The position numbers and the translations under genes were made by a program. Under the pieces are notes generated by a model. That model was not told the origin of the DNA, made no database searches, and saw only the letters and a program-made list of their open reading frames with translations. This document shows positions 7,573-17,670 of a DNA stretch of 64,000 nucleotides, piece by piece. Source of the DNA: Deinococcus deserti VCD115. Lineage in GTDB: Bacteria; Deinococcota; Deinococci; Deinococcales; Deinococcaceae. The stretch lies in NCBI RefSeq assembly GCF_000020685.1, contig NC_012526.1:1466001-1530000 (forward strand), written 5' to 3'. Each line of letters opens with the position of its first letter. Position 1 is the first letter of the stretch.

Positions 7573-9417
7573 TTACTTTCGGAAATAGTTGTTCAGCGCA
7601 TCGAGGTCCAGCGTACTGCTGACGCCGTGCAGGGCGGCACTCTGCTGCGCAATGGTCTGACGGTTGCGCGCCAGGGCCTGCAGGCCCTGAGCATCTTTCA
7701 CAGCCTGTGCCCGGAGGGACTGCTTGCTCAGGCTGCCGGTGGTGAATTTCTCACCCACAGGATAGACCTGGGCTTCGTACGGCAGCGGCTTGGCCGAGCA
7801 GGCGGTGAGCTCAGCGCCAGGCAGCTCTCCGGTGAGGAAGTAGCGGGTGACCGGCAGGTCCACACAGTCCGTGTCATATGGGAAAGCAGCATGCTGCGGC
7901 TCGTCGTCGATCATGATCATGCGGGCGTTCGGGGTGGCCTTGAGGGCCGCCAGAGCACCTTCTTTCGGGGTGGCCGGGTCGTACTCGTTTTGCAGCAGCA
8001 GGACAGGAGGCATATCTGCCGGCACCTCGGGCTTCTTCACAGTAGGTCCGCCCTTCCAGTACAGGCAGGGAAGCGATACAAACGAACCCCCGATAAGCGG
8101 CGACTCGACGGCGTCGCGGTTATCCACGCTGCGCCAGTAGCCCAGATCCTGGTTCCAGGCCGTGTCGTTGCAGATCACTGCCGTGTTGGTGGCGCTGCCC
8201 TCTGTGAGCACCACAGGAGCAGGCGTCTGCATGGCCAGGCTTTCGCGGTAGTACAGCAGCTGGACAGCCAGCGAGCGGGACAGGTCGTTCAATTCCTGAT
8301 TCGGGAAGTAGGTGGCCTGGGCTGCCTGAGCCAGCCACACTTCCATCCCCGCATGCGGGCTGGCCTTGATCAGACGGTCCACTACGCTGGCGACTTTGAG
8401 CAGCACACCGATTGTGGGGTATTCGTCGCGACTGTACAGCAGGCTGGCGGTGGTGCTGCCAAGTACGTTCTTGATGGGTTCACCAAGAGTGGCGTACTTC
8501 GCGTACACCTGCTCAGGGGTTTTGCCCAATCCGAACAGGTCTTGGAGACGCGTCAGGTAAGGCACCACGACCTCGCGGAAGTCACGCTGGAAGGTCATGG
8601 GGTCAGCTTCGAACGCGGCCTGCATGGTGGCGTGGAAAGGCATGTTGGCATCCAGCAGCATGCGTCCGGTGGTCTTTGGGAACCGCTTGGCGTACCACGA
8701 GCCCAGCCATGTGCCGTAGGAGTACCCGATGTAGTTGAGTTTCTTATCCCCAAGAAGCTCGCGGGCCAGGTCCAGGTCGCGCGCGGTGGCGTCCGTATTG
8801 ATGAACGGGGTCAGCGGGTTTTTCTGACATGCGCTGGCTACCAGTTGACCCACCCGGATCATGGCCGACACGTTCTGCTCACTGCGGTCACTGGCCGGCG
8901 AGCGAACAACCGGGGCCAGCTCGTTGCTGCCGCAGTACAGGCGGGAACTGGCGCCCACGCCGCGAGGCGAGAAGCCCACCAGGTCGAACTGTTCAGTCAT
9001 CTTTTTCAGGTTGGCGCCCACCGGGGTGTTGGTATCTGCCTTCCCCCAGGCAAAGCCGAACCAGGGAGCAAACCCCAGACCGTCACCGCCGGGGCCTCCA
9101 GGATTGAAGAAAATCGCACCCTGACGCTGGTCGGCGTTGGCAGCCTTGAGGCGGATCAGGGAAACGCTGGCCTTGCCGGCAGATGGCGCTTCCCAGTTCA
9201 CTGGGACTTGCATGTCAGCACAGACCAGACGGTCGCCCAGGGCCTTGAACAGTTCGGTCTCGTCTTCCCCCAGGATGGTGGGATCGCAGGCCTGCCAGTT
9301 GAGTTTCTGATCCTGAAAGGTCCGGTCCTCGGGTACCTTTGATTCAAAAAGGCCACAGCTGGCCAGAGTGAGAGGAAGCAACAGCAGAAGGGTGGCTGGA
9401 CTTGAGGGTCTCTTCAT
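7573..9417 (-). CDS. Secreted alpha/beta hydrolase of the tripeptidyl aminopeptidase (TAP) type
   Basis: This is a 614-residue lipoprotein precursor. The signal sequence MKRPSSPATLLLLLPLTLA ends in the lipobox LASC, so the mature protein is likely lipid-anchored outside the inner membrane. Triad motifs: oxyanion region FNPGGPGGDG, nucleophile elbow GYSYGTW, Asp in QNEYDPATP and His in PQHAAFPYDTDC. The late Asp and His lie in a TAP-like C-terminal domain, so proteolysis of N-terminal tri- or dipeptides from imported or extracellular peptides is the likely activity. The ATG at 9417 is chosen because AGGAGAA lies 5-10 nt upstream and the signal peptide starts there. It is a single-gene unit. 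Confidence 0.87.
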   Translation of the reverse strand: MKRPSSPATLLLLLPLTLASCGLFESKVPEDRTFQDQKLNWQACDPTILGEDETELFKALGDRLVCADMQVPVNWEAPSAGKASVSLIRLKAANADQRQGAIFFNPGGPGGDGLGFAPWFGFAWGKADTNTPVGANLKKMTEQFDLVGFSPRGVGASSRLYCGSNELAPVVRSPASDRSEQNVSAMIRVGQLVASACQKNPLTPFINTDATARDLDLARELLGDKKLNYIGYSYGTWLGSWYAKRFPKTTGRMLLDANMPFHATMQAAFEADPMTFQRDFREVVVPYLTRLQDLFGLGKTPEQVYAKYATLGEPIKNVLGSTTASLLYSRDEYPTIGVLLKVASVVDRLIKASPHAGMEVWLAQAAQATYFPNQELNDLSRSLAVQLLYYRESLAMQTPAPVVLTEGSATNTAVICNDTAWNQDLGYWRSVDNRDAVESPLIGGSFVSLPCLYWKGGPTVKKPEVPADMPPVLLLQNEYDPATPKEGALAALKATPNARMIMIDDEPQHAAFPYDTDCVDLPVTRYFLTGELPGAELTACSAKPLPYEAQVYPVGEKFTTGSLSKQSLRAQAVKDAQGLQALARNRQTIAQQSAALHGVSSTLDLDALNNYFRK

Positions 9418-9510
9418 AATTTCTCCTGTCTCACCATAGCCACCCATTCAGGGGTTGCATGCCACAAATGTGGAACGATGGTCCGAGGCTTGCCGAAAGC
9501 CACCGAATGC

Positions 9511-9546
9511 AGGGCTGGTACGAAGTCTTCGCTCCGTACCAGCCCT
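9511..9546 (-). terminator. Strong hairpin between DUF4259 gene and peptidase gene
   Basis: A perfect 12-bp inverted repeat (AGGGCTGGTACG at 9511-9522 with CGTACCAGCCCT at 9535-9546) lies 37 bp after the DUF4259 stop codon. It has no strong T-run, so it may end the ispG-DUF4259 transcript or protect its 3' end. Confidence 0.6.
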
Positions 9547-9582
9547 GAATCTGTCGCCCAGCGGCGACAAAAGTCCCCCCCG

Positions 9583-9989
9583 TCAGCCAAGCTGTTGTCT
9601 TAACCGCTGCACTTCCATGCGCCACGTTTCCGCGTCTGCACCGTCTTCCCATTGATCAGGCAGTTCACTGTCTGGTCCAAGGGTGCGGTCCACGGCCTCG
9701 CGCGCCAGATCACGCCACTGGGCCATCTGCGTTCTTCCTGAGGCCGAATGGCCCTGAACCCAGGCGCGCAGCCCGGCGTCGGTAAGCGAGGAGGTTTCTC
9801 CCTCCAGCACCGCGACCAGAATCTGGGCGGCTGCCAGAACTCGGTGGCCTTCTTCCGCCGCCAGGAAATCCGTGTCCGGGTCGAGGGCAACCTCAAAGGC
9901 TTCAGCCAGGGCCAGGGGGCCGTCCTGCTGCACTTCCTGCGCAAAAGCTGCGCCGGTTTCGTTGTCAAAAGGTCCGGTTCCCCACACGT

Positions 9990-9993
<4 letters not shown>
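9583..9993 (-). CDS. DUF4259 domain protein
   Basis: A 136-residue acidic cytoplasmic protein. The N-terminus [20 protein letters not shown] is the hallmark of DUF4259 proteins, which start MxxWGxGxFDNDxAxDF. The rest is helical, with Asp/Glu-rich segments ([17 protein letters not shown]). No biochemical role is known for the family. Its ATG overlaps the stop of ispG (ATGA, 4 bp), so translation is coupled and it is the distal gene of a two-gene operon. The coupling need not imply a role in isoprenoid synthesis. Confidence 0.85.
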
Positions 9994-11216
<1,223 letters not shown>

Positions 11217-11248
11217 GCCCTGAGTCTACGCGGGGCAGGCCGGGACGG

Positions 11249-11845
11249 TCAGGAAGACGGGTTACGGGGCATGTGCGCCGCCTCCATGTGATCGAGCAGG
11301 GCGGTCAAGCCCACCGCGAGCCCGCCACGAGGGCCGCTGTCACCGTACAGGCCCTGCTGTTCAAGCATGGCGGCGCCGTGCAGGAAGGTCCAGAAGGCGA
11401 CGGCGTGGTCGGTGTCGTCAGGGTGGCCGCTGAGGTTGCCTACCAGTTTCAGGAGCGTATTCCACAACGCTTTGGCCGGACTTGGATCCGGCGTGGTCGT
11501 TCCGGCGGGGTTATCGCAGAAGAGCATCAGGGCGTAGGCGTGTGGGTGGATCCGGGCGTAGTCGAGGTAGGTGTGGGCAGCTGCGTTCAGAGCGTCGCGT
11601 GGCGCTCTGCCCTGTACGGCCAGCGCAATGCTGTCCTGCAGTGCCAGCACCCCTCGCTCGGCCAATGCGCGAATCAGCGCTTCACGGTTTTCCACATGTC
11701 GGTAAAGACTCGCCGGCCGCACGCCAAGCACCTCAGCCAGGGCGCGCATGTTGAGGGCGTTCTGGCCACCCTCGTTCAGGAGGGTCCAGGCGGCATCCAT
11801 GATGGAAGATGCTGACAGTCGAGCTGGAAACGGCACAGTGTTCAC
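11249..11845 (-). CDS. TetR/AcrR family transcriptional regulator
   Basis: A repressor-type protein of about 198 residues. The N-terminal helix-turn-helix reads ALNMRALAEVLGVRPASLYRHVENREALI, typical of TetR. The C-terminal ligand-binding domain contains FWTFLHGAAMLEQQGLY, as in TetR members with the WHG-type C-domain. Four in-frame starts exist (TTG 11866, GTG 11860, 11845 and 11836). I favour GTG 11845, which has AAGG six bases upstream. The palindrome at 11835-11848 overlaps this start region and probably mediates autorepression. It is divergent from the metallo-hydrolase gene at 12105, the likely regulated target. Inducer unknown. Confidence 0.87.
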   Translation of the reverse strand: MNTVPFPARLSASSIMDAAWTLLNEGGQNALNMRALAEVLGVRPASLYRHVENREALIRALAERGVLALQDSIALAVQGRAPRDALNAAAHTYLDYARIHPHAYALMLFCDNPAGTTTPDPSPAKALWNTLLKLVGNLSGHPDDTDHAVAFWTFLHGAAMLEQQGLYGDSGPRGGLAVGLTALLDHMEAAHMPRNPSS

Positions 11846-11908
11846 TGTACGCCTTGACACGTCCAAGCTGAAGACTTACGGTGTTAACCATGAAGACGAA
11901 CACTGTTC
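11835..11908. promoter_or_regulatory. Candidate TetR operators, two GAACACTGT boxes
   Basis: A perfect palindrome ACAGTG-TT-CACTGT occupies 11835-11848. A second palindromic box GAACACTGTTC lies at 11898-11908. Both share the core GAACACTGT, in opposite orientation and 63 bp apart. They lie between the TetR gene and its divergent neighbour, where autoregulating TetR proteins bind. Confidence 0.55.
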
Positions 11909-12104
11909 GCATTGAGCGAGAAGCGTCCGGCACACCGTTACCAGGGCCAGACTCCTGGAATCCTGAAAGAGCCTGGGGCAGCGCCGGGACACCAATCAGC
12001 TCCTATCCGCCTTATGAATGTCCCGGGCCTGATCAGTGGGCTTTGCAGCAACACGCCGCTGATGGCCGTCAGAGCTCCCCTTTGCACTGCGCGGGAGACT
12101 CCCG

Positions 12105-12839
12105 ATGAACGGCGCTCCGCATCGCCTGACTCAATACGGCCTGATCAATTCCTATCTGGTTGAGGAAGACGACGGCTATACCTTGATTGATGCCGGTCTT
12201 CCAGGCCTCGAGCGATCGGTTCAGCGCACCCTGCAGCGCACCGGCAAACCATTGCAACGCATCGCATTGACCCATGGCCACGACGACCATTTTGGCGCCT
12301 TGGACGCACTTAAAACGGCCCATCCCCGCCTGGAAGTTCTTGTTGGCACGGGAGATACGAGTCTCCTGGCAGAACGCGGATGCGGGACGCGGCCCACACA
12401 GAACCTCCAGGACGGCGACCGCGTCGGGTCCCTCGTCGTCATCGCCACTCCGGGCCATTCTCCCGGTCACGTCGCGTACTTCGACGAGCGCATAGGCGCC
12501 CTGTATGCCGGAGACACCTTCGTCAATGTGCCGGCCCTGCGTGTGGCCAGCGAATTGAGCGTGGTCTTCCCGCTGCCGACATTGGGCACCCATGACCCGG
12601 TGCAAACGGTGCGGAGTGCGCGCCTCCTGCTGGATGTGCCGGCGCGGTCTCTGGCTGCTGGACACGGTCCGGTCCTGGTCAATCCGTTACCGGCCATGCG
12701 CCGCGCCGTAGAGGCCGCAGAAAGAAGCAATCCCCGGTCACGCGTATCCCGTGTGGTCGCAGAAGCGGTGGCCCGGCTGACTTCTGCCGCAACCAGTGCA
12801 GGCACCAGCCTGCAACAGAAAGCCTTGCAGAAACACTGA
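12105..12839 (+). CDS. MBL-fold metallo-hydrolase
   Basis: A 244-residue metallo-beta-lactamase-fold enzyme. The metal-binding signature THGHDDH (HxHxDH) is near residues 55-61, followed by the second-site motifs GHSPGHVAYF and YAGDTF and the final His in LAAGHGP. The N-terminus (YGLINSYLVEEDDGYTLIDAGLPG) is the usual beta-strand pair of this superfamily, which covers glyoxalase II-like thioesterases, lactonases and others, so substrate cannot be given. GGGAG seven bases before the ATG supports the start. The position opposite a TetR regulator with shared operators suggests expression induced by a small molecule. Confidence 0.88.
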   Translation: MNGAPHRLTQYGLINSYLVEEDDGYTLIDAGLPGLERSVQRTLQRTGKPLQRIALTHGHDDHFGALDALKTAHPRLEVLVGTGDTSLLAERGCGTRPTQNLQDGDRVGSLVVIATPGHSPGHVAYFDERIGALYAGDTFVNVPALRVASELSVVFPLPTLGTHDPVQTVRSARLLLDVPARSLAAGHGPVLVNPLPAMRRAVEAAERSNPRSRVSRVVAEAVARLTSAATSAGTSLQQKALQKH

Positions 12840-12840
12840 A

Positions 12841-12873
12841 CGGGGCTTCCAGGGGCGAACCCTGGAAGCCCCG
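12841..12873. terminator. Bidirectional terminator between MBL gene and liv operon
   Basis: A 14-bp perfect stem (12841-12854 with 12860-12873, CGGGGCTTCCAGGG arms, loop GCGAA) begins 2 bp after the MBL-fold stop and 15 bp after the livF stop of the convergent operon. T-rich sequence is sparse on both sides. Confidence 0.8.
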
Positions 12874-12887
12874 TCAGCTGTCTGTTC

Positions 12888-13646
12888 CTAGACGCCCAGG
12901 TACGCCTTGATGATGTCCGGGTCGCCCATCAGGTCGCGGCTGGGCCCTTCCTTGACCAGCTGACCAAGTTCCAGGACGTAGGTGCGGTCAGTGACCCGCA
13001 GCACCTGCCGGACGTTCTGTTCAACCAGCAGTACCGTCAGGCCCAGCTCACGGAGACTGCCAATCACCCGCATCACCTCGGTCACCACCAGCGGAGCCAG
13101 GCCCAGGCTGGGCTCGTCCATCAGCAGGACCTCAGGCTCGCTCATCAGTGCGCGGCCAATGGCGACCATCTGCTGCTCACCGCCGGACAGCGCCGCCGCC
13201 GGAGTCAGGCGCTTTTCTGTCAAGCGCGGGAAGAAGTCGTAGACCTTCTGCAGATTCGCGGCGCGGTTGGCCTTCGTGCGGGGCAGATACGCACCCATCA
13301 ACAGGTTTTCTTCCACCGTCATCTGCCCAAACAGCTGACGGCCCATCGGCACGTGCGCCACACCCATGTCAGTGATCAGGTGAGGTGGGACGCCGTTGAG
13401 GTTCTGTCCTCGGTAGGTCGCAGTGCCCGCCCGGGCTTTGAGCATGCCGGACAGCACTCGCAGGATGGTACTTTTCCCGCTGCCGTTGCCGCCGACCAGA
13501 CCCACGAGTTCGCCCTTATCCACATGCAGGGAGACTCCGAAGACAACCTGCACCTCGCCGTAGGCGACTTCCAGGTCAGTAGCGTCCAGTACCCGGTCTC
13601 CGGGAACGAAGACAGGCCGGGCCGGCATCGCAGTCTTGTCAGTCAT
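12888..13646 (-). CDS. livF: Branched-chain amino acid type ABC transporter ATP-binding protein LivF
   Basis: The second ATPase of the importer, 252 residues. Walker A is GGNGSGKST, the Q-loop and switch regions follow, the signature is LSGGEQQMVAIGRAL and Walker B is VLLMDEPSLGL. The order MGVAHVPMGRQLFGQMTVEENLLMGAY is typical of LivF rather than LivG. The start ATG 13646 is chosen because GGGAG lies about six bases upstream and it overlaps the livG stop by 8 bp. Longer in-frame extensions lie inside livG. It is the last gene of the operon and ends at a strong hairpin. Confidence 0.93.
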   Translation of the reverse strand: MTDKTAMPARPVFVPGDRVLDATDLEVAYGEVQVVFGVSLHVDKGELVGLVGGNGSGKSTILRVLSGMLKARAGTATYRGQNLNGVPPHLITDMGVAHVPMGRQLFGQMTVEENLLMGAYLPRTKANRAANLQKVYDFFPRLTEKRLTPAAALSGGEQQMVAIGRALMSEPEVLLMDEPSLGLAPLVVTEVMRVIGSLRELGLTVLLVEQNVRQVLRVTDRTYVLELGQLVKEGPSRDLMGDPDIIKAYLGV

Positions 13647-14424
13647 GGTCATCTCCCAGGTAGGCGCGGATAACGTCCGGGTGGGTAGACACCTCACGCG
13701 GGTCGCCTTCCGCCAACAATTCACCGAAGGCCATGCAGATCACGTGGTCGGACAGGCTCATGATCACGTGCATGATGTGCTCGACCATCACGATGCCCAG
13801 CCCCGAGCGGGCCAGTTCGCGGATCAGGGCGACCATCTCCTGCTGGGCCGGGGGGTTAAGACCGGCGATGCTCTCATCCAGAAACAGAAGGCGGGGCTGC
13901 AGGGCCAGGGCCTTGGCCAGTTCAAGGCGGCGGCGGCGGGCCAGGTTGAGCTGTGCGGCAGGTTGCGTGGCCCGGTCAGCCAATCCGACCCGTTCCAGCA
14001 CCTCATAGGCGTGGTCCTCGGCGGCCCGGCCACGATTCTTCAGGAACGATGCCACCAGCACGTTTTCCAGCACGCTCAGGTCCTCGAAGGGACGCTCGAC
14101 CTGAAAGGTTCGGGCCATTCCCAGTTTCGCCCGGGCCTGCGGCTGCATATGAGTAATATCGCGCCCGTCGAGGGTTACGCGGCCCTGGCTGGCGCGCACA
14201 AACCCGGTCAGGGCATTGAACAGAGTGGTCTTGCCCGCACCGTTCGGGCCGATCAGTCCCAGAATCTCTCCGGGTCGCACCGCCAGGCTGATGTCCTTGA
14301 CGGCCGTGACACCGCCAAAGCGCACGGTGACTCCTTCGGCCACCAGGAGGGGTGGTCCCTTGGGCGCGTGGATCACTTCACCAGGAAAGGTGGTGAGTTC
14401 CGGCAGAACAGGCTGGCCGGTCAT
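13639..14424 (-). CDS. livG: Branched-chain amino acid type ABC transporter ATP-binding protein LivG
   Basis: The first ATPase of the importer, 261 residues. Walker [10 protein letters not shown], a LivG-typical insert ([22 protein letters not shown]), Walker [14 protein letters not shown] and the H-loop in [11 protein letters not shown] are all present. The signature region reads [15 protein letters not shown] instead of the usual LSYGxQRRLExARAL, a mild divergence. It couples ATP hydrolysis to transport with LivF at the cytoplasmic face of LivH and LivM. Its start overlaps the livM stop by 4 bp. Confidence 0.93.
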   Translation of the reverse strand: MTGQPVLPELTTFPGEVIHAPKGPPLLVAEGVTVRFGGVTAVKDISLAVRPGEILGLIGPNGAGKTTLFNALTGFVRASQGRVTLDGRDITHMQPQARAKLGMARTFQVERPFEDLSVLENVLVASFLKNRGRAAEDHAYEVLERVGLADRATQPAAQLNLARRRRLELAKALALQPRLLFLDESIAGLNPPAQQEMVALIRELARSGLGIVMVEHIMHVIMSLSDHVICMAFGELLAEGDPREVSTHPDVIRAYLGDDHD

Positions 14425-15425
14425 CGTGCCGTCCCCAGTTTCTGCCCGCCACGCGCGAACAGGCCCATGATGCCATTCGGCGCATACAGCGTGACCAGCA
14501 GGATCAGCACGCCGTAGATCAGCAGGTTGGCGCTGCTGAACACGTTGCGGAACACCTCACCGAACGTTGCCAGCAGGACCGCCCCGATCAACGGCCCCTG
14601 AATGCTGGTGCGCCCACCGATAATCGCCATCAGTGCGATCTGGACACTGATAGGCAGTTCCAGCAGCGTATGGGGCTCGAAAGCCTGCAGGTAGATGGCA
14701 TACAGGGCGCCGCCCAAGGCGGTCAGCGCCGCCGAGATCATGAAGGCAATCAGCTTCATTCGCGTGGGATCAATGCCCAGTGCCCGCGCGCCGTCTTCGT
14801 CTTCACGCACGGCCTGCAGAGCGTAGCCGAGGCGCGACCGCCGGATCAGGTGTGTGACCAGCAGGGTCAGGACCACAAAGGCGAAAGACAGCCAGTACTC
14901 CACCCGGCGGTCAAACAGATCCAGGCCAAAAAAGCGCGGTAACTCCGGCATAAACAGGCCTTCGCTGCCACCGGTCCATTCGCTGTTGATGGCGACCAGA
15001 CGGATCACGAGCGCTACCGCAATGGTGGACAGCGTGAAGTAGCTGCCGCGCAACCGGAAGGTCAGGGCGCCCCAGACGGCCGCGAGCGCTACGGCCAGCG
15101 CCATGCCGATCAGCGTTCCCCACCAGGGAGCCACCGGTCCGCCAAACAGCGCGGGAACACGTTCAGGCGTGGCCAGCAGGGTCATGGTGTACGCCCCAAT
15201 CCCCAGCAGGGCAGCGTGGCCCAGGCTGGTCTGCCCTGCCCAGCCACCCAGAATGTTCCAGCTCATGGCCAGCCCGGCAAACAGCAGTGTCGAGATGCCG
15301 AAGTTCATGGTTTTGCCGAAGACGAACGGATAGATAAACAGCACAGCCAGAATCACGGCACTGAGCCACACATTGCCAAAGGTCAGTGCGCGCGGTCGCG
15401 CCACCGATACAGAAGAGGCGGTCAT
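14421..15425 (-). CDS. livM: Branched-chain amino acid type ABC transporter permease LivM
   Basis: A 334-residue polytopic membrane protein with about nine hydrophobic segments (for example [37 protein letters not shown] and [14 protein letters not shown]). LivM landmarks are present: [25 protein letters not shown] in the N-terminal third and the cytoplasmic coupling segment [19 protein letters not shown]. It ends with [16 protein letters not shown]. It forms the translocation channel with LivH. It overlaps livG and livH by 4 bp each, so translation of the block is coupled. Confidence 0.93.
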   Translation of the reverse strand: MTASSVSVARPRALTFGNVWLSAVILAVLFIYPFVFGKTMNFGISTLLFAGLAMSWNILGGWAGQTSLGHAALLGIGAYTMTLLATPERVPALFGGPVAPWWGTLIGMALAVALAAVWGALTFRLRGSYFTLSTIAVALVIRLVAINSEWTGGSEGLFMPELPRFFGLDLFDRRVEYWLSFAFVVLTLLVTHLIRRSRLGYALQAVREDEDGARALGIDPTRMKLIAFMISAALTALGGALYAIYLQAFEPHTLLELPISVQIALMAIIGGRTSIQGPLIGAVLLATFGEVFRNVFSSANLLIYGVLILLVTLYAPNGIMGLFARGGQKLGTAR

Positions 15426-16309
15426 ACGCGTTTCACCGTCTTCCCGAAGAGTCCCTCAGGACGCAGGAGCAGCACCAGCAGGAACGCAATCAGACCGTAA
15501 GCGTCGCGGTAGTTGTTGCTGACATAGAAGGCGCCGAGCGACTCGATGACCCCCAGGACCAGCCCGCCCACCACCGCGCCCGGCAGGTTCCCCAGTCCGC
15601 CCAGGACGGTCACGATAAAGGCTTTGGTGGTGTAGTTCTCCCCCACCGTGGGAAAGGCATACAGCAGGGGCATCAGCAAGACACCGGCAATCGCAGCAAA
15701 CGCGACGCCCATACCGAACACAATGGCCTGGATATTGGCGGTCCGGACGCCCTGCAACTCCGCACCCAGCGGGTTCTGGGCGGTGGCCCGGATGGCGCGG
15801 CCCAGTTCAGTGCGGTACAGCAGCAGGTTGAGTCCAGCAATGACCACCAGGGTGCCCAGACCAGCGACCAGCAGCGGAATACTGACCTGCACCCCTGCAA
15901 ACGAGAAGGTTTTGATGGCGTACGGAACGTTGATGCTCTGCGGCTGGGCTCCAAAGCCCAGCAGCAGCGTGTTGCTGATAATGAGCCCCAGCCCCAGCGT
16001 GGCCAGCATGCTGCCCTCACCCAGCCGGTCACCCAGGCGGGTCAGGACAAAACGCTGGATCGCGTATCCCAGTGCAAATCCGACCGGCGCCGCCACCAGC
16101 AGACTCAGATAAGGGTCGATGTTCAGGGTCCGGAACAGCGCCAGGGTAATGAACATTCCGATGGCCAGAAAATCACCATGTGCGAAATTGATGACTTTCA
16201 TCACACCGAAGATCAGGCTCAGGCCGGTGCCGATCAGGGCGTAGAGACCCCCGGTCAGCAGGCCCTGCACCAGGGTCTGAAAAAAAGCCGTGACGGCTAC
16301 TTGGTCCAT
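15422..16309 (-). CDS. livH: Branched-chain amino acid type ABC transporter permease LivH
   Basis: A 295-residue permease with LivH landmarks: QGLLTGGLYALIGTGLSLIFGVMKVINFAHGDFLAIGM at the N-terminus, the coupling segment ELGRAIRATAQNPLGAELQGV and FIVTVLGGLGNLPGAVVGGLVLGVIES near the C-terminus. It pairs with LivM in the inner membrane. It is the first gene after livK, from which it is separated by about 206 bp that contain a hairpin. That allows the binding protein to be made in excess over the membrane parts. Confidence 0.93.
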   Translation of the reverse strand: MDQVAVTAFFQTLVQGLLTGGLYALIGTGLSLIFGVMKVINFAHGDFLAIGMFITLALFRTLNIDPYLSLLVAAPVGFALGYAIQRFVLTRLGDRLGEGSMLATLGLGLIISNTLLLGFGAQPQSINVPYAIKTFSFAGVQVSIPLLVAGLGTLVVIAGLNLLLYRTELGRAIRATAQNPLGAELQGVRTANIQAIVFGMGVAFAAIAGVLLMPLLYAFPTVGENYTTKAFIVTVLGGLGNLPGAVVGGLVLGVIESLGAFYVSNNYRDAYGLIAFLLVLLLRPEGLFGKTVKRV

Positions 16310-16477
16310 GCAAGCTCCTAGAGCGAAGACAAGAAAGGGTCGCAGAGAAATCTGCTGCGTCGGTGTGATCGTGATCAGCCCGGCATCACGCCGGACAGAC
16401 CGTCATTGCGCTGCGCCTGTCATGCCCGGTTCCCTGGGTCATGTGCAGAGGCAGCGGGCCGGCATTTTCCGGCAGAA

Positions 16478-16507
16478 GGGCGGCCGCAGGTCTCACTGCG
16501 GCCGCCC
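16478..16507 (-). terminator. Intra-operon hairpin downstream of livK
   Basis: A 12-bp GC-rich perfect stem (GGGCGGCCGCAG 16478-16489 with 16496-16507, loop GTCTCA) starts 8 bp after the livK stop codon. There is no clear T-run. It is probably a partial terminator or an RNA-stabilising hairpin that sets the ratio of binding protein to permease. Confidence 0.6.
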
Positions 16508-16515
16508 CCGAAGCC

Positions 16516-17670
16516 TTATCGCTCGAACTTGATGGCCTTGGGGACCACGCTCTTGGGGTAGATAGGCACGAACTTGCCTCCCTGCACCTGCTGAGCGACC
16601 ATAACCAGAGGGTTCTGGTTGCGGAACCCGTCGTAGTCCTTGAACTGGATTGGACCGAACGCAGTCTGCATGTTCACGCTGTTCAGTGCTTCTTTGACCT
16701 TCTCGCGGTCGGTATTGCCAGCGCGGCGGATGGCTTCGGCCGCGACGATCACTCCGGCGTAGGCCTGAGCGGCGTGATAACTCGGCTCGTGACCGCCCAG
16801 CGCCTTGACCAGTTCCACGTTGAGCTTCTGCACACCGGGGTAACGCAACTGCGGAATCCAGGCAGTCGCCGTAATGACGCTTTCCGCTGCGCTGCCGCTG
16901 TCCTTGACGAACTCGGGCAGTGCGAAGCCGGCTGCACCTCCGGCGAAGAGGCGGGGCTTGACGCCCACCTCACGCGCCTGACGCATCAGGGCCACGCTGT
17001 CCTCGGCGTAGGAGACCATCAGCAGGCCATCGGGGTTCTTGGCCTTGATCCGGTTGAGCACCGGGCGGAAGTCAGTCAGACCCTTGTCGTAGCGCTGGTC
17101 CTCCACGATGCTGATGCCGTATTCCTTGGCAATAACCTGGGCGGCGTCTGCAACGCTCTTTTCGAAGGCGCCGGTACCAGCGATGACGGCCATGGTCTTG
17201 AACTTCTTGTCGCGGAAGATATTCAGAATGACGCGGGCGTATTCGGTGGCCGGCTGGTTGAGGCGGAAGATATAGTCACTTCCCGGCTTGGTGATGTCGT
17301 CGCCGCTGGATGTGATGACGAGGTTCGGCACCTTCTGGCGTGCCAGATACTGCGCCTGGGCCTTGACCAGCGAGCTGCTGTATTCGTTGATCACCAGAGG
17401 CACGCCCGCATTGACAAGGCGCTCGGCGGCGGCCAGACCCTTGTTGACGTCGGAGGCGTTGTCCTCGATCAGCAGTTCGATCTTGCGGCCACCGATACCG
17501 CCTTTGCGGTTGACTTCCGCCACTCCAACCTTGAAGCCGGCCAGCTGCATTTTGCCGAATTCAGCGAAGCGGCCGGTGATTGAGGTGATCGCACCGATCT
17601 TGATGGTGCCCTGGGCTGCGGCGCTGCCGGCAAGGGCGATGGACAGAGTGAACAGCATGACTTTACGCAT
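16516..17670 (-). CDS. livK: ABC transporter substrate-binding protein (LivK class, type I fold)
   Basis: A 384-residue periplasmic binding protein. The signal peptide is MRKVMLFTLSIALAGSAAAQ. The mature start GTIKIGAITSITGRFAEFGKMQLAGFKVGV matches the Leu/Ile/Val-binding family, with the typical IELLIEDNASDVNKGLAAAERLVN segment. Ligand-contact residues are not conserved enough for me to choose between branched-chain amino acids, amides and organic acids. AGGAG six bases before the ATG supports the start. Its first bases overlap the GntR regulator stop by 8 bp, so the regulator and the transporter form one operon. Confidence 0.92.
   Translation of the reverse strand: MRKVMLFTLSIALAGSAAAQGTIKIGAITSITGRFAEFGKMQLAGFKVGVAEVNRKGGIGGRKIELLIEDNASDVNKGLAAAERLVNAGVPLVINEYSSSLVKAQAQYLARQKVPNLVITSSGDDITKPGSDYIFRLNQPATEYARVILNIFRDKKFKTMAVIAGTGAFEKSVADAAQVIAKEYGISIVEDQRYDKGLTDFRPVLNRIKAKNPDGLLMVSYAEDSVALMRQAREVGVKPRLFAGGAAGFALPEFVKDSGSAAESVITATAWIPQLRYPGVQKLNVELVKALGGHEPSYHAAQAYAGVIVAAEAIRRAGNTDREKVKEALNSVNMQTAFGPIQFKDYDGFRNQNPLVMVAQQVQGGKFVPIYPKSVVPKAIKFER

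Noticed and set aside
7468..9342. A 624-codon plus-strand frame opposite the TAP-like peptidase
   Set aside because: Shadow frame of a clearly assigned gene with triad motifs on the other strand.
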